Assembly (NCBI GenBank): GCA_913009865.1
Contig: CAJVYK010000065.1
Location: forward strand, 1-9,996
Length of the DNA: 9,996 bases
Origin: an uncultured bacterium
Lineage (GTDB): Bacteria; Planctomycetota; Phycisphaerae; Sedimentisphaerales; Anaerobacaceae
Direction of reading: 5' to 3'
The position numbers and the translations under genes were made by a program. The notes beneath the pieces were generated by a model that saw only the letters and a program-made list of their open reading frames with translations, was not told where the DNA came from and made no database searches. The stretch's first letter is position 1; each line of letters starts with the position of its first letter. Below are positions 1 through 6,815 of this stretch, in pieces.

Positions 1-44
1 GCTCCGCCGTTTACACCAGGCGTGTAACAAATAAAGTTTTTTTA

Positions 45-63
45 TGTCATAAGCTGTCATAAG
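45..63. repeat. Two direct copies of TGTCATAAG, 10-bp period
   Basis: TGTCATAAG occurs at 45-53 and again at 55-63, one helical turn apart. It lies about 100 bp to the left of the tRNA-Pro fragment. Short direct repeats of this kind can be arm-type binding sites for a tyrosine integrase next to an attachment core, but that role is only inferred. The repeat itself is exact. Confidence 0.5.
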
Positions 64-158
64 TGAATACAAGTGGTCAGTATAACTTTAGTAGCAGCAA
101 ATAATTAGCTCCCGTAAGTGCTTGTAACAAAAAAACTTAAAAATCGGGCGAGGCCAAT

Positions 159-201
159 TTTGGGAGCAGGAGGCCGCAGGTTCGAATCCTAATCACCCCG
201 A
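159..201 (+). other. 3' fragment of tRNA-Pro(UGG), probable attachment-site scar
   Basis: Reading from 159, the sequence fits a tRNA from the anticodon loop onward. The loop TTTGGGA (159-165) carries anticodon TGG. It is followed by the 3' anticodon stem GCAGG (166-170), a five-base variable loop, the T-arm 5' stem GCAGG with loop TTCGAAT (176-187), the acceptor strand CACCCCG (194-200) and discriminator A (201). CACCCCG plus A is the usual 3' acceptor end of bacterial tRNA-Pro. The 3' T-stem is damaged: CCTAAT stands where about five bases such as CCTGC are expected, so one base is extra and pairing is lost. No 5' anticodon stem, D-arm or matching 5' acceptor strand precedes it, so it cannot fold into a working tRNA. 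Tyrosine integrases commonly recombine in the anticodon loop or 3' half of tRNA genes, and a 3' fragment in this orientation marks the distal end of an element lying to the left. It could instead be an old duplication. Confidence 0.72.
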
Positions 202-214
202 TTTACAATCCTAT

Positions 215-234
215 TTGTTAGTAATTGTTAGTAA
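215..234. repeat. Perfect 10-bp tandem duplication TTGTTAGTAA
   Basis: TTGTTAGTAA at 215-224 is repeated exactly at 225-234. It begins 13 bases after the tRNA-Pro fragment ends. Together with the repeat at 45-63 it brackets the putative attachment core, as integrase arm sites often do, although the two repeat units differ in sequence. Replication slippage is an equally simple origin. Confidence 0.55.
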
Positions 235-360
235 AAAATCACGTTTTTTTTGTGTATAAGTGTTTATAGATTCCGCTGTTTTATAGAAACCTTTTGTATC
301 AAACTTTTTGCTAACATTTGAAATCTTCAATACTTACGGATGTCTCCGACTGTTTTTCTC

Positions 361-389
361 TTTTCTTTTGAAACCTTTTATTGTATAAT
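361..389 (+). promoter_or_regulatory. Candidate promoter of the efflux operon
   Basis: A perfect -10 hexamer TATAAT lies at 384-389 in an AT-rich stretch. At a 17-bp spacing the -35 would be TTTTCT (361-366), which is weak. A better-looking TTGAAA (368-373) sits only 10 bp from the -10 and cannot serve. Transcription would start near 396, giving a leader of about 120 nt before the first gene. The -10 match and its position support it; the poor -35 suggests help from an activator or a modest promoter. Confidence 0.4.
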
Positions 390-439
390 GACGTAGATAC
401 AGACGAAGGCGATGTTATGCAGATAGGGTGGATTTGTGC

Positions 440-464
440 AATAGAACAATACCGGGGTTCTATT
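440..464 (+). promoter_or_regulatory. Leader hairpin or operator upstream of the efflux operon
   Basis: AATAGAAC (440-447) is the exact reverse complement of GTTCTATT (457-464), with a 9-base loop. In RNA this gives an 8-bp stem in the 5' leader, followed by only two more T residues, too few for a convincing intrinsic terminator. As DNA it could be a repressor operator downstream of the promoter. The inverted repeat is certain; its function is not. Confidence 0.35.
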
Positions 465-516
465 TTAGGCTAAAAACGCTTAAATAGGGCAAGGGTTGTA
501 TCGGAAAAGGGTTTTT

Positions 517-2121
517 ATGTTTCATAAGTTTCGGTTAGTCACAGTCTTATGCTATGGGCTGTGTATCGCTATCCTTTTTGGTATGGCAGGTGCATGCAGT
601 CCTGAATACTACAAAGCTGACGCCGATGAGGAAGTATATAAGATTATCGATAGCAAATGGCAGGACGACTTTGGCCAAAAGGTCAATTATATAATTAGTG
701 ATGTACCGCCATCACCAAACGACGTTCAAATCCGGGCAGCCGTACCGGTATCGGGCAAAATAAGTCTTGCACAGGCGGTTGCTATGGCTACCGCACATAA
801 TCGGGACTATCAAAGACAAAAAGAACAGCTTTACCTGGCGGCACTTGACTTAACACTGGCTCGGTATCGGTTCGCACGGCAGTGGTTTGGAACTATTGAC
901 GCCAAGTATGCCAAGGATAATGATGATGAGAAGGTAAGCAGTGATGCTAAATTGGGCTTTGACCAACTGTTGGCCGGCGGAGCGAGAGTTAGTACCAGCA
1001 TAGCGCTTGATTGGGCACGTTTTCTTACCGGCGACCCACGGACTTCATTAGGGTCGGTTCTAAGCGCCAGTGTAACCCAGCCGTTGCTGCGGGGTGCCGG
1101 CCGTAAAATTGTCCAGGAGAACCTTACGCAGGCTGAACGAAATGCTTTATATCAGATACGTGCGTTCAACCGCTACCGCGAAACATTTGTGGTTTCGGTT
1201 GTTACGGACTATTACCGTGTTTTGCAGCGAAGAGACGAGGTGAGCAACGCTGAGAACGATTATAAAAGGGCGGCTGAATCAAAAAAGCGTTTGGAGATGG
1301 AGGCCGAGGCCGGCCGTACGCCGCGATTTGAGGTGGACCAGGCGAAAACAAGGGTGTTGAGAGCGCAAAACAGCCATGTAACAGCCCAACAAAGATATGA
1401 ACAGCGGCTTGATGAATTCAAGATAAGACTGGCTTTGCCAACCGACGCAAACGTAGAGTTGGACCAGAATGAGTTGAGGGCGTTAGAGAAGGTGGGTATA
1501 AGCGAGCCTGATTATACGTTAAATACAGCGATTGAAACGGGATTACTTCGGCGTTTGGACTTGGCTAACAGTATGGACAAGGTCGATGATGCGGTGCGTA
1601 AAGTTATGGTGGCCGCTGACAGCCTTGGTGCAGAATTGAACCTGGTTGGCAGTGTCAGCGCAAGCTCAACCGAGAAAACCGACTTTAGCAGGCTGCAATT
1701 TCATCGTGGTACTTATGGCCTGGGCCTTGAAGCTGATTTACCGTTGGACCGAAAAATTGAACGCAATGCTTATCGTGAAGCATTGATAGCGTTAGAACGG
1801 CGGCAACGGGAATATGATAATGATATGGATGAAGTTAAACTGGATGTTCGTCAGGCGTATCGTCAACTGAAAGAGGCGGCGGAAAGCTATCGTATTCAAA
1901 AAATCAGCTTGGAGCTGGCTCAGAGGCGAGTTGAAAGTACGTCAATGCTGCTGGAAGCCGGGCTGGCGATAACCCGGGATTTGCTGGAATCGCAGGATGC
2001 TCTATTAGAAGCTCAAAACAGTTTGACGGCTGCTTTAGTGAACCACACAATCGCAAAGTTGAGCTTTTTCCGGGATATTGGTATTTTACAGGTTCGGCCG
2101 GATGGAATGTGGAAGCAATAA
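517..2121 (+). CDS. TolC-family outer-membrane efflux channel, putative lipoprotein
   Basis: This is the outer-membrane exit duct of a tripartite exporter. The 534-residue protein opens with a basic tip and hydrophobic segment (about residues 7-26) ending in AGAC, so Cys27 can be a lipidation site, as in many OprM-type factors; the -3 position is Ala rather than the preferred Leu, so plain signal cleavage remains possible. Two outer-membrane-efflux repeats follow: one from about residue 82 (ISLAQAVAMA, the typical entry to the first helix) to 310, the second from about 335 to 522. Both contain long charged coiled-coil helices and a strand-rich part (about 145-190 and 375-412) expected to build the beta-barrel. 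Length is slightly above the usual 430-500, owing to an N-terminal stretch of about 80 residues. ATG517 is preferred because AAAAGG stands six bases upstream; an in-frame TTG at 496 would add seven residues. It is first in the operon, 41 nt ahead of the adaptor gene. Substrate unknown. Confidence 0.9.
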   Translation: MFHKFRLVTVLCYGLCIAILFGMAGACSPEYYKADADEEVYKIIDSKWQDDFGQKVNYIISDVPPSPNDVQIRAAVPVSGKISLAQAVAMATAHNRDYQRQKEQLYLAALDLTLARYRFARQWFGTIDAKYAKDNDDEKVSSDAKLGFDQLLAGGARVSTSIALDWARFLTGDPRTSLGSVLSASVTQPLLRGAGRKIVQENLTQAERNALYQIRAFNRYRETFVVSVVTDYYRVLQRRDEVSNAENDYKRAAESKKRLEMEAEAGRTPRFEVDQAKTRVLRAQNSHVTAQQRYEQRLDEFKIRLALPTDANVELDQNELRALEKVGISEPDYTLNTAIETGLLRRLDLANSMDKVDDAVRKVMVAADSLGAELNLVGSVSASSTEKTDFSRLQFHRGTYGLGLEADLPLDRKIERNAYREALIALERRQREYDNDMDEVKLDVRQAYRQLKEAAESYRIQKISLELAQRRVESTSMLLEAGLAITRDLLESQDALLEAQNSLTAALVNHTIAKLSFFRDIGILQVRPDGMWKQ

Positions 2122-2162
2122 AAGAGATGTAAGAAGTAATATCTAAGAAATAAGAGTAAAAA

Positions 2163-3824
2163 ATGAAAGCGAATAGCGTAGAAAAGCAAGGTGAGAAGGC
2201 GGCAGGTAAGCCGGTGTTTGCGGGGCGACTCCGCTGGGTTCTGATTCTCGTGGCTGTGGCTGTCGGTATTGGTGTGCTGGTGTTTTTGCGCCGGGCACCA
2301 AATAGCTCTGATGATTCGAATAGAAAAGCAGGTACGTTCACGGTGCGTCGCAATGATTTGACTATCAGTGTAACTGAAAGCGGTGATATTGCGGCGATCA
2401 ATTCGGAAGACATCAAGTCTGAGGTGGAAGGGCGAACTACCATAATCAGCATCGTTGATGAGGGCACGTATATCACGCCGGAAGATGTTAATAGCGGCAA
2501 AGTGCTTGTTGAACTGGATTCTTCAGAAATAAAGCAAAAGCTTACACAGCAGGAAATTTCGTTTTTATCTGCGGAGGCAGGCTTTGCAGAAGCGAAGGAA
2601 TCGCTTGATATACAGAAAAAACAAAATGAAAGTGACATTCGGGCCGGCCGGCTGAAGGTCAGATTCGCATTGATAGATTTGCAGAAGTATCTCGGCAAGC
2701 TCGTAGCTGAAAAACTTATGTCGGATGCGACAAATGCTGAAGGTGAGTATAATGAAATTGCACCACTGATTGATGACCCCAATCTTGGCGGCGAGGCTCT
2801 GCAGGAGCTACGCAAACTGGATGGGGAGATTTATATGAAAGAACAGAAGCTTCAACTGGCCAAGAGCAAGTTTGACTGGACCGAGAAGCTTTACGAGAAA
2901 AAATATGTGTCGCTTAGCGATAAGGAAGCGGACAGGTTGGATAAAGAGCAGAAAGAGATTGCGTCGGAGCAGACCAAGACGGCCAAGGATTTGTTTGTAA
3001 AGTACGAATTTCCGAAACAGGCTGAGAAGCTGTTGAGCAACTACAATGAGTCCATTCGCGAATCGGAACGAATTGAAGCCGGCGCACGTTCAAAGCTGAC
3101 GCAGGCACAGACAAAACTTGGCAGCAAAAAAGCAACGTACCTGTTGCAGAAGGAACGCCTGGAAAAACTGCAAAAACAGCTCCATGCCTGCGTGATAAGG
3201 GCGCCGGCACCGGGACAGGTGGTATATTCGTCGAGCATCAGCAGGTGGGCGCGAAGAAACAGCCCGATTGAGATAGGAGCGGAAATCAGAGAACGTCAAA
3301 GGATTATATCAATACCGGATTCTTCGGAAATGAAGGTGGAAATCAAAGTTAACGAGACCTGGGTTGATAAGATTAAAGTAGGACAGCGGGCAAGAATAAC
3401 CATTGCGGCATTTCCGGATAAGACTTTTACCGGCAAGGTGCTGAAAAAAGCACCATTAGCCGATCAGCAGAATTGGCTGAATCCAGACCTTAAGGTTTAC
3501 GCAACTAACGTGAGCATCGAAGGCACATACGATTTTATCAAAACGGGTATGTCGGCAAAGGTTGAAGTGATTATTGATGAGCTTAAAGACGTTCTAAGTG
3601 TGCCGATACAGACGGTTATAACTCAGGAAGGGACAAAACTGTGTTATGTTATGACAGATAACGGCCCGGAGAGACGTGAGGTTGAGATGGGTTTGTTTAA
3701 CGATAATTTTATTGAAATCAAAAGTGGTTTGGTTGAGGGGGAAAAAATATTGCTTAATCCACCCCGGCCCCGCTCCAGTGGGCAGGGGATAACTGCAAAA
3801 AAGGGCAAAGAGCGACAAAGTTGA
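2163..3824 (+). CDS. HlyD/MacA-like periplasmic adaptor with extended coiled coil
   Basis: This is the membrane-fusion (adaptor) protein that links the inner-membrane transporter to the TolC-like channel. Residues 23-42 form one membrane-spanning anchor after a basic, polar N-terminus. A first lipoyl half (about 78-122, with GKVLVELDSSEI) leads into a long helical hairpin rich in Lys, Glu and Gln (about 122-340). The second lipoyl half follows (CVIRAPAPGQVVYSS, 343-357), then a beta-barrel domain (about 380-470, with VDKIKVGQRARITI) and a membrane-proximal domain (about 471-535). At 553 residues it is much longer than MacA (about 370-400). The extra length is mainly in the hairpin, which suggests a longer reach toward the channel or an additional domain inside it. 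No strong ribosome-binding site is visible before ATG2163. The ATPase gene starts 52 nt after its stop. The family is secure; the MacA-like role is inferred from the MacB-type partners. Confidence 0.9.
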   Translation: MKANSVEKQGEKAAGKPVFAGRLRWVLILVAVAVGIGVLVFLRRAPNSSDDSNRKAGTFTVRRNDLTISVTESGDIAAINSEDIKSEVEGRTTIISIVDEGTYITPEDVNSGKVLVELDSSEIKQKLTQQEISFLSAEAGFAEAKESLDIQKKQNESDIRAGRLKVRFALIDLQKYLGKLVAEKLMSDATNAEGEYNEIAPLIDDPNLGGEALQELRKLDGEIYMKEQKLQLAKSKFDWTEKLYEKKYVSLSDKEADRLDKEQKEIASEQTKTAKDLFVKYEFPKQAEKLLSNYNESIRESERIEAGARSKLTQAQTKLGSKKATYLLQKERLEKLQKQLHACVIRAPAPGQVVYSSSISRWARRNSPIEIGAEIRERQRIISIPDSSEMKVEIKVNETWVDKIKVGQRARITIAAFPDKTFTGKVLKKAPLADQQNWLNPDLKVYATNVSIEGTYDFIKTGMSAKVEVIIDELKDVLSVPIQTVITQEGTKLCYVMTDNGPERREVEMGLFNDNFIEIKSGLVEGEKILLNPPRPRSSGQGITAKKGKERQS

Positions 3825-3876
3825 CCGCTGGAGTACAGCAGCAATGCCCGTATGAAAACATTGAGGTCTGAGTTTA

Positions 3877-4566
3877 ATGGCTGTAGTTCACATCGAGAAA
3901 TTGTGTAAGACATATCAATTAGGCCCGGTTCAACTGCCTGCGTTGCGCGACGTTGACCTGGAGATAGAACAGGGCCAGTATATAGCCATTATGGGTCCCA
4001 GCGGCTCAGGAAAATCGACATTACTTAACCTGCTGGGCTGCCTCGACAGGCCTACCAGCGGCCGATACTGGCTGGGTGGAAAGGACGTTTCCACGCTTGA
4101 CGACAACCATTTGTCACTGATTCGTGGTAAGCGTATCGGCTTTATATTTCAATCTTATAATCTCATCGGCCAGCTCAATGTTATAGAGAACATCAAGCTG
4201 CCGATGTCTTATCAGGGCTTCTCCGAGGAGAGAAGTATTGAGCGTGCCGGTAAATTAGCCACAATGGTCGGTCTTGGTGACAGATTTAAGCATCGGCCTC
4301 GTGAGCTGAGCGGCGGTCAGCAGCAGCGGGTGGCTATTGCCAGGGCACTGGCGAATGACCCCGTGATTATTCTGGCCGATGAGCCAACGGGCAATTTAGA
4401 CTCGGAAAGCGGTGCTGAGATTTTGACTATTCTCGACGACTTACATCAGCGGGGCAAGACGCTGATTATTGTAACGCATGATGAACATATCGGCGGAAGG
4501 GCCGAAAGGACGATACATCTTCTTGACGGGCGAATCGAGAGGGTGGAATATAATCACAGGCGGTAG
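3877..4566 (+). CDS. MacB/LolD-class ABC transporter ATPase
   Basis: This is the cytoplasmic ATP-hydrolysing subunit that drives the FtsX-type permease encoded just downstream. All catalytic motifs are intact: Walker A GPSGSGKS (40-47), Q-loop Gln92 (FIFQSYN), signature LSGGQ (144-148), Walker B IILADE (164-169) with catalytic Glu169, D-loop NLD (173-175) and switch His201 (VTHD). The 229-residue length and the opening (KTYQLGPVQLPALRDVDLEIEQG) are typical of the MacB/LolD/FtsE group. In E. coli MacB this domain is fused to the permease; here it is free-standing, as in LolD or YknY. GAGG lies about ten bases ahead of ATG3877. Only five bases separate its stop from the permease start, so the two are almost certainly co-translated. 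LolD was considered, but the adjacent TolC and adaptor genes favour an efflux pump over lipoprotein sorting. Confidence 0.95.
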   Translation: MAVVHIEKLCKTYQLGPVQLPALRDVDLEIEQGQYIAIMGPSGSGKSTLLNLLGCLDRPTSGRYWLGGKDVSTLDDNHLSLIRGKRIGFIFQSYNLIGQLNVIENIKLPMSYQGFSEERSIERAGKLATMVGLGDRFKHRPRELSGGQQQRVAIARALANDPVIILADEPTGNLDSESGAEILTILDDLHQRGKTLIIVTHDEHIGGRAERTIHLLDGRIERVEYNHRR

Positions 4567-4571
4567 CTGTT

Positions 4572-5876
4572 ATGCACTGGTTTAGCGCTAAGAGGACAAT
4601 TAAGTTAGGCGTAAAGAGTCTGTGGATGCACCGGCTGCGTTCGACGCTGACGATGCTGGGGATAGTTTTTGGCGTCTGCTCGGTGATTGCTATGCTGGCG
4701 ATAGGTGAGGGGGCCAGCCGTGAGGCGCAGGATGCTATAGCACGGCTGGGCAGTACGAATTTAATTATCGAAACGGTTAAACCGTCCGATGAGCAAGCCA
4801 ACAGCGGCGAGGCCAATACTATGCGCAAGTATGGATTGACCTATGTCGACGCCGAATCAATTCGCAATACGATACCCAGTGTCCAGGTAATTGTGCCCGT
4901 TCGCGAGATAGACCAGGAAGCCCGATATCTCAATCGTAAAGTGGCAATAAAACTTATTGGTACTATTCCGTGGTACACAGAAGTTTCGCCGGTTCGCTTG
5001 ATACGAGGTCGGTTTCTAAGCAGCGTTGATTTACAATATCAACTGGCTACTTGTGTTATCGAGAACCAGGTGGCCCGGAAGCTCTTTGCCTTTGATGATC
5101 CTCTCGGAATGGATGTGAGAATTTATGGCAATTATTATCGAGTGGTGGGCATAGTCGCCCGGTTGGCAGGGGGGCAGACGGCGGATAGCTTTGCCAGTGA
5201 AATAGCTGCAGTAAACGGCAACGGCGGTGGTGGTGTTATAGGCAATGTTTATATCCCTTTGACAACCGCCAGGAAGCGGTTTACCGAGGTGAAAGCCAGC
5301 TTTGGCGGGGGCAGTGAGAGCATAGAAAAAGTGGAGTTGCAAAAGATAGTTGTGAAAGTTGACTCAACAGAACAGGTTTTGCCGATGCGCAATATTCTGA
5401 ATACTCTCCTTGGGCGTATCCACGATAAGCAGGACTATAATATAGTGGTTCCACTGGAACTGTTGCGTCAGGCGGCCCGGACAAAGCAGATATTCAGTAT
5501 TGTTCTCGGTTCAATCGCTGCGATTTCACTTTTGGTTGGCGGCATAGGAATTATGAATATTATGCTGGCCACTGTCAGCGAACGTACACGTGAGATTGGC
5601 ATTCGACGCGCCCTCGGCGCCAGAAAATGGGATATTATAGTTCAATTCCTCTCGGAAACTCTGCTTCTAACGTTAGCTGGAGGTATTTTGGGGATTATCC
5701 TGGGAGCTCTTATACCGTTTTTGGTAACCTATTTCGGCCATATGCCCACCGTGATTACACCCAGCTCGTTAGTGTTGGCCTTTGGTATCAGCGCAGTGGT
5801 GGGGATAACCTTTGGTATTTATCCAGCCTATCGTGCCGCCAATATGGACCCAATCGAATCGCTTCGACACGAATAA
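4572..5876 (+). CDS. MacB-type FtsX-family ABC permease
   Basis: This is the inner-membrane permease of the tripartite pump. It has the MacB plan of one N-terminal membrane helix (about 24-45, after the amphipathic segment ending LRSTLTMLG), a large periplasmic domain (about 46-305, MacB_PCD type) and three C-terminal helices (about 306-330, 359-388, 396-418). The cytoplasmic loop ERTREIGIRRALGA (337-350) is the FtsX-family hallmark, and the protein ends PIESLRHE, as many MacB permeases do. Length (434) is normal for a stand-alone permease. A glycine-rich stretch (about 215-222) and another at 245-247 in the periplasmic domain look like flexible loops. MacB-type pumps do not move substrate through the membrane in the classical way; they drive export from the periplasm through the TolC duct by mechanotransmission. 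Substrates in the family include macrolides, peptides, siderophores and lipids, and nothing here picks one. It is the last gene of the operon; I see no intrinsic terminator after it. Confidence 0.93.
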   Translation: MHWFSAKRTIKLGVKSLWMHRLRSTLTMLGIVFGVCSVIAMLAIGEGASREAQDAIARLGSTNLIIETVKPSDEQANSGEANTMRKYGLTYVDAESIRNTIPSVQVIVPVREIDQEARYLNRKVAIKLIGTIPWYTEVSPVRLIRGRFLSSVDLQYQLATCVIENQVARKLFAFDDPLGMDVRIYGNYYRVVGIVARLAGGQTADSFASEIAAVNGNGGGGVIGNVYIPLTTARKRFTEVKASFGGGSESIEKVELQKIVVKVDSTEQVLPMRNILNTLLGRIHDKQDYNIVVPLELLRQAARTKQIFSIVLGSIAAISLLVGGIGIMNIMLATVSERTREIGIRRALGARKWDIIVQFLSETLLLTLAGGILGIILGALIPFLVTYFGHMPTVITPSSLVLAFGISAVVGITFGIYPAYRAANMDPIESLRHE

Positions 5877-5960
5877 ATATTTTTTACCTGTGGCAATCCT
5901 AATATCCTATTGTCCTATGGACTCCTTACGGATGCCTTCTATTAAAAAATCCCCAAAATG

Positions 5961-5993
5961 CCTATTGACAAATAGGAGCAACTCTTATATAAG
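5961..5993 (+). promoter_or_regulatory. Strong promoter candidate with inverted repeat over the -35, upstream of rubrerythrin
   Basis: TTGACA (5965-5970, a perfect -35) and TATAAG (5988-5993, five of six bases of the -10) are separated by 17 bp, an ideal sigma70 layout. The -35 lies inside a perfect 6-bp inverted repeat, CCTATT-GACA-AATAGG (5961-5976). A regulator bound there would block polymerase, so this is a plausible operator. The repeat does not match a PerR, Fur or OxyR consensus that I can recognise. Transcription would begin near 6000, leaving a leader of about 210 nt before the rubrerythrin gene. This 336-bp gap (5877-6212) contains no convincing gene. Confidence 0.55.
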
Positions 5994-6059
5994 TACAACT
6001 ACTATGTAACAGCAAAAGAAAACATAAAGAATTGTTGACTTTTATCATAGGCTTTTTGA

Positions 6060-6102
6060 CAATACTGAAGTGCCTGGCATTGGGGAGAAGTTTGCAGTAT
6101 TG
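6060..6102 (+). promoter_or_regulatory. Inverted repeat in the rubrerythrin leader
   Basis: CAATACTG (6060-6067) pairs exactly with CAGTATTG (6095-6102) across a 27-base interval that itself contains the small palindrome TGCCTGGCA (6071-6079). In the predicted transcript this could close a stem-loop in the 5' leader. No run of T residues follows, so it is not an intrinsic terminator, and I do not recognise a riboswitch class. Function unknown. Confidence 0.3.
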
Positions 6103-6197
6103 AGAAGGACAGTTTATCTTGGCTGGATATGTGATTTCTATCGTTGGGAACGTGAATCATAATCGTATTTTTCAATTTTACCGGTTAATTTTTTAAG

Positions 6198-6205
6198 AAA
6201 GGAAA
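6198..6205 (+). promoter_or_regulatory. Ribosome-binding site of rubrerythrin, used to choose its start
   Basis: The purine run AAAGGAAA precedes two adjacent possible starts, GTG6210 and ATG6213. The core AGGA (6200-6203) is nine bases from the ATG and six from the GTG, so spacing permits both. ATG is chosen because rubrerythrins typically begin just before the motif LKGSQTEKNL with a single Met. Confidence 0.6.
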
Positions 6206-6212
6206 GTTAGTG

Positions 6213-6785
6213 ATGGAACTTAAAGGAAGTCAGACTGAAAAAAACTTATTGGCTGGGTTTGCAGGTGAATCCCAGGCGAGGAACCGTTATACCTATTTTG
6301 CAAGCCATGCAAGAAAAGAGGGCTACGAACAGATAGCCGCAATATTTGAAGAGACCGCCAACCAGGAAAAAGAGCACGCCAAGCGTGAGTTCAAATTTTT
6401 AGAAGGTGGTGAAGCTGAGATTACCGCAGCATTTCCAGCCGGCGTTATCGGCACAACGCTTGAGAATCTAAAGGCTGCCGCAGCGGGTGAGCATTACGAA
6501 AATATAGAGATGTATCCGGGCTTTGCCGAGACTGCGGACAAAGAAGGATTTGCTGAAATTGCCGAGGTCTTTAGAAGTATCGCCGTTGCTGAAAAACGTC
6601 ACGAAGAGCGGTATGTTGCTTTGGCCAAAAACATATCCGGCGGGCTTGTTTTCAAACGCCAAAAGCCAGTAAGATGGGTCTGCAGGAATTGCGGCTATGT
6701 ACACGAAGGGCTGGAAGCACCGCAAAGCTGTCCGGCCTGCGCACATCCGCAGAGCTATTTTGCGTTGGAAGCGGTCAACTACTAA
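6213..6785 (+). CDS. rbr: Rubrerythrin (diiron peroxidase with rubredoxin domain)
   Basis: Rubrerythrin reduces hydrogen peroxide to water in the cytoplasm of anaerobes, taking electrons from rubredoxin or NADH-linked donors. The 190-residue protein has the classical order. A ferritin-like four-helix domain (about 1-140) supplies the diiron ligands Glu19, Glu52 and His55 (EKEH), Glu93, and Glu127 and His130 (EKRH). A C-terminal rubredoxin-like Fe(SCys)4 domain carries Cys157-Arg-Asn-Cys160 and Cys173-Pro-Ala-Cys176. The spacing between the cysteine pairs is the short rubrerythrin type, not that of free rubredoxin. There is no signal peptide, and nothing is truncated or missing. A GTG at 6210 could add one Met. 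The promoter candidate with its overlapping inverted repeat suggests regulation, probably by peroxide or oxygen. Downstream come a tpx remnant, a copper ATPase and a flavodiiron protein, with no terminator seen, so readthrough is likely. Confidence 0.97.
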   Translation: MELKGSQTEKNLLAGFAGESQARNRYTYFASHARKEGYEQIAAIFEETANQEKEHAKREFKFLEGGEAEITAAFPAGVIGTTLENLKAAAAGEHYENIEMYPGFAETADKEGFAEIAEVFRSIAVAEKRHEERYVALAKNISGGLVFKRQKPVRWVCRNCGYVHEGLEAPQSCPACAHPQSYFALEAVNY

Positions 6786-6815
6786 GCAGGTTTAGTGGTT
6801 CTTGGTTACAGCTGA

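Noticed and set aside
1..60. Possible 3' end of a gene, perhaps the integrase of the element to the left (APPFTPGV then stop at 25-27, or another frame stopping at 58-60)
   Set aside because: Eight to nineteen residues are too few to choose a frame or a family; position beside the att scar is the only hint.
144..201. Complete small tRNA from TCGGG (144) to CCCCGA (201)
   Set aside because: The outer ends can pair by about five bases, but there is no D-arm or 5' anticodon stem and only about 58 nt, so a truncated 3' fragment explains it better.
333..342. CTTACGGATG shared with the intergenic sequence near 5926-5935, with TTACGGAT also at 6861-6868
   Set aside because: The contexts around the matches differ and the length is within chance for 10 kb; not treated as a shared operator.
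1904..2815. Long open frame of 303 codons on the minus strand
   Set aside because: It lies across the channel and adaptor genes, is rich in Ser and Leu, shows no recognisable domain, and is a shadow of well-supported genes on the other strand.
5912..5922. GTCC-TAT-GGAC palindrome after the permease as a terminator
   Set aside because: A 4-bp stem with a three-base loop and no following T run is too weak; no intrinsic terminator is evident in 5877-5960.
5812..6009. Short plus-strand frame running from the permease end into the intergenic region
   Set aside because: Most of it overlaps the permease in another frame, no ribosome-binding site precedes it, and its tail covers the promoter candidate.
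6035..6063. Second promoter TTGACT with GACAAT at 17 bp
   Set aside because: The -10 lacks the important first T, and the upstream TTGACA/TATAAG pair is clearly better.
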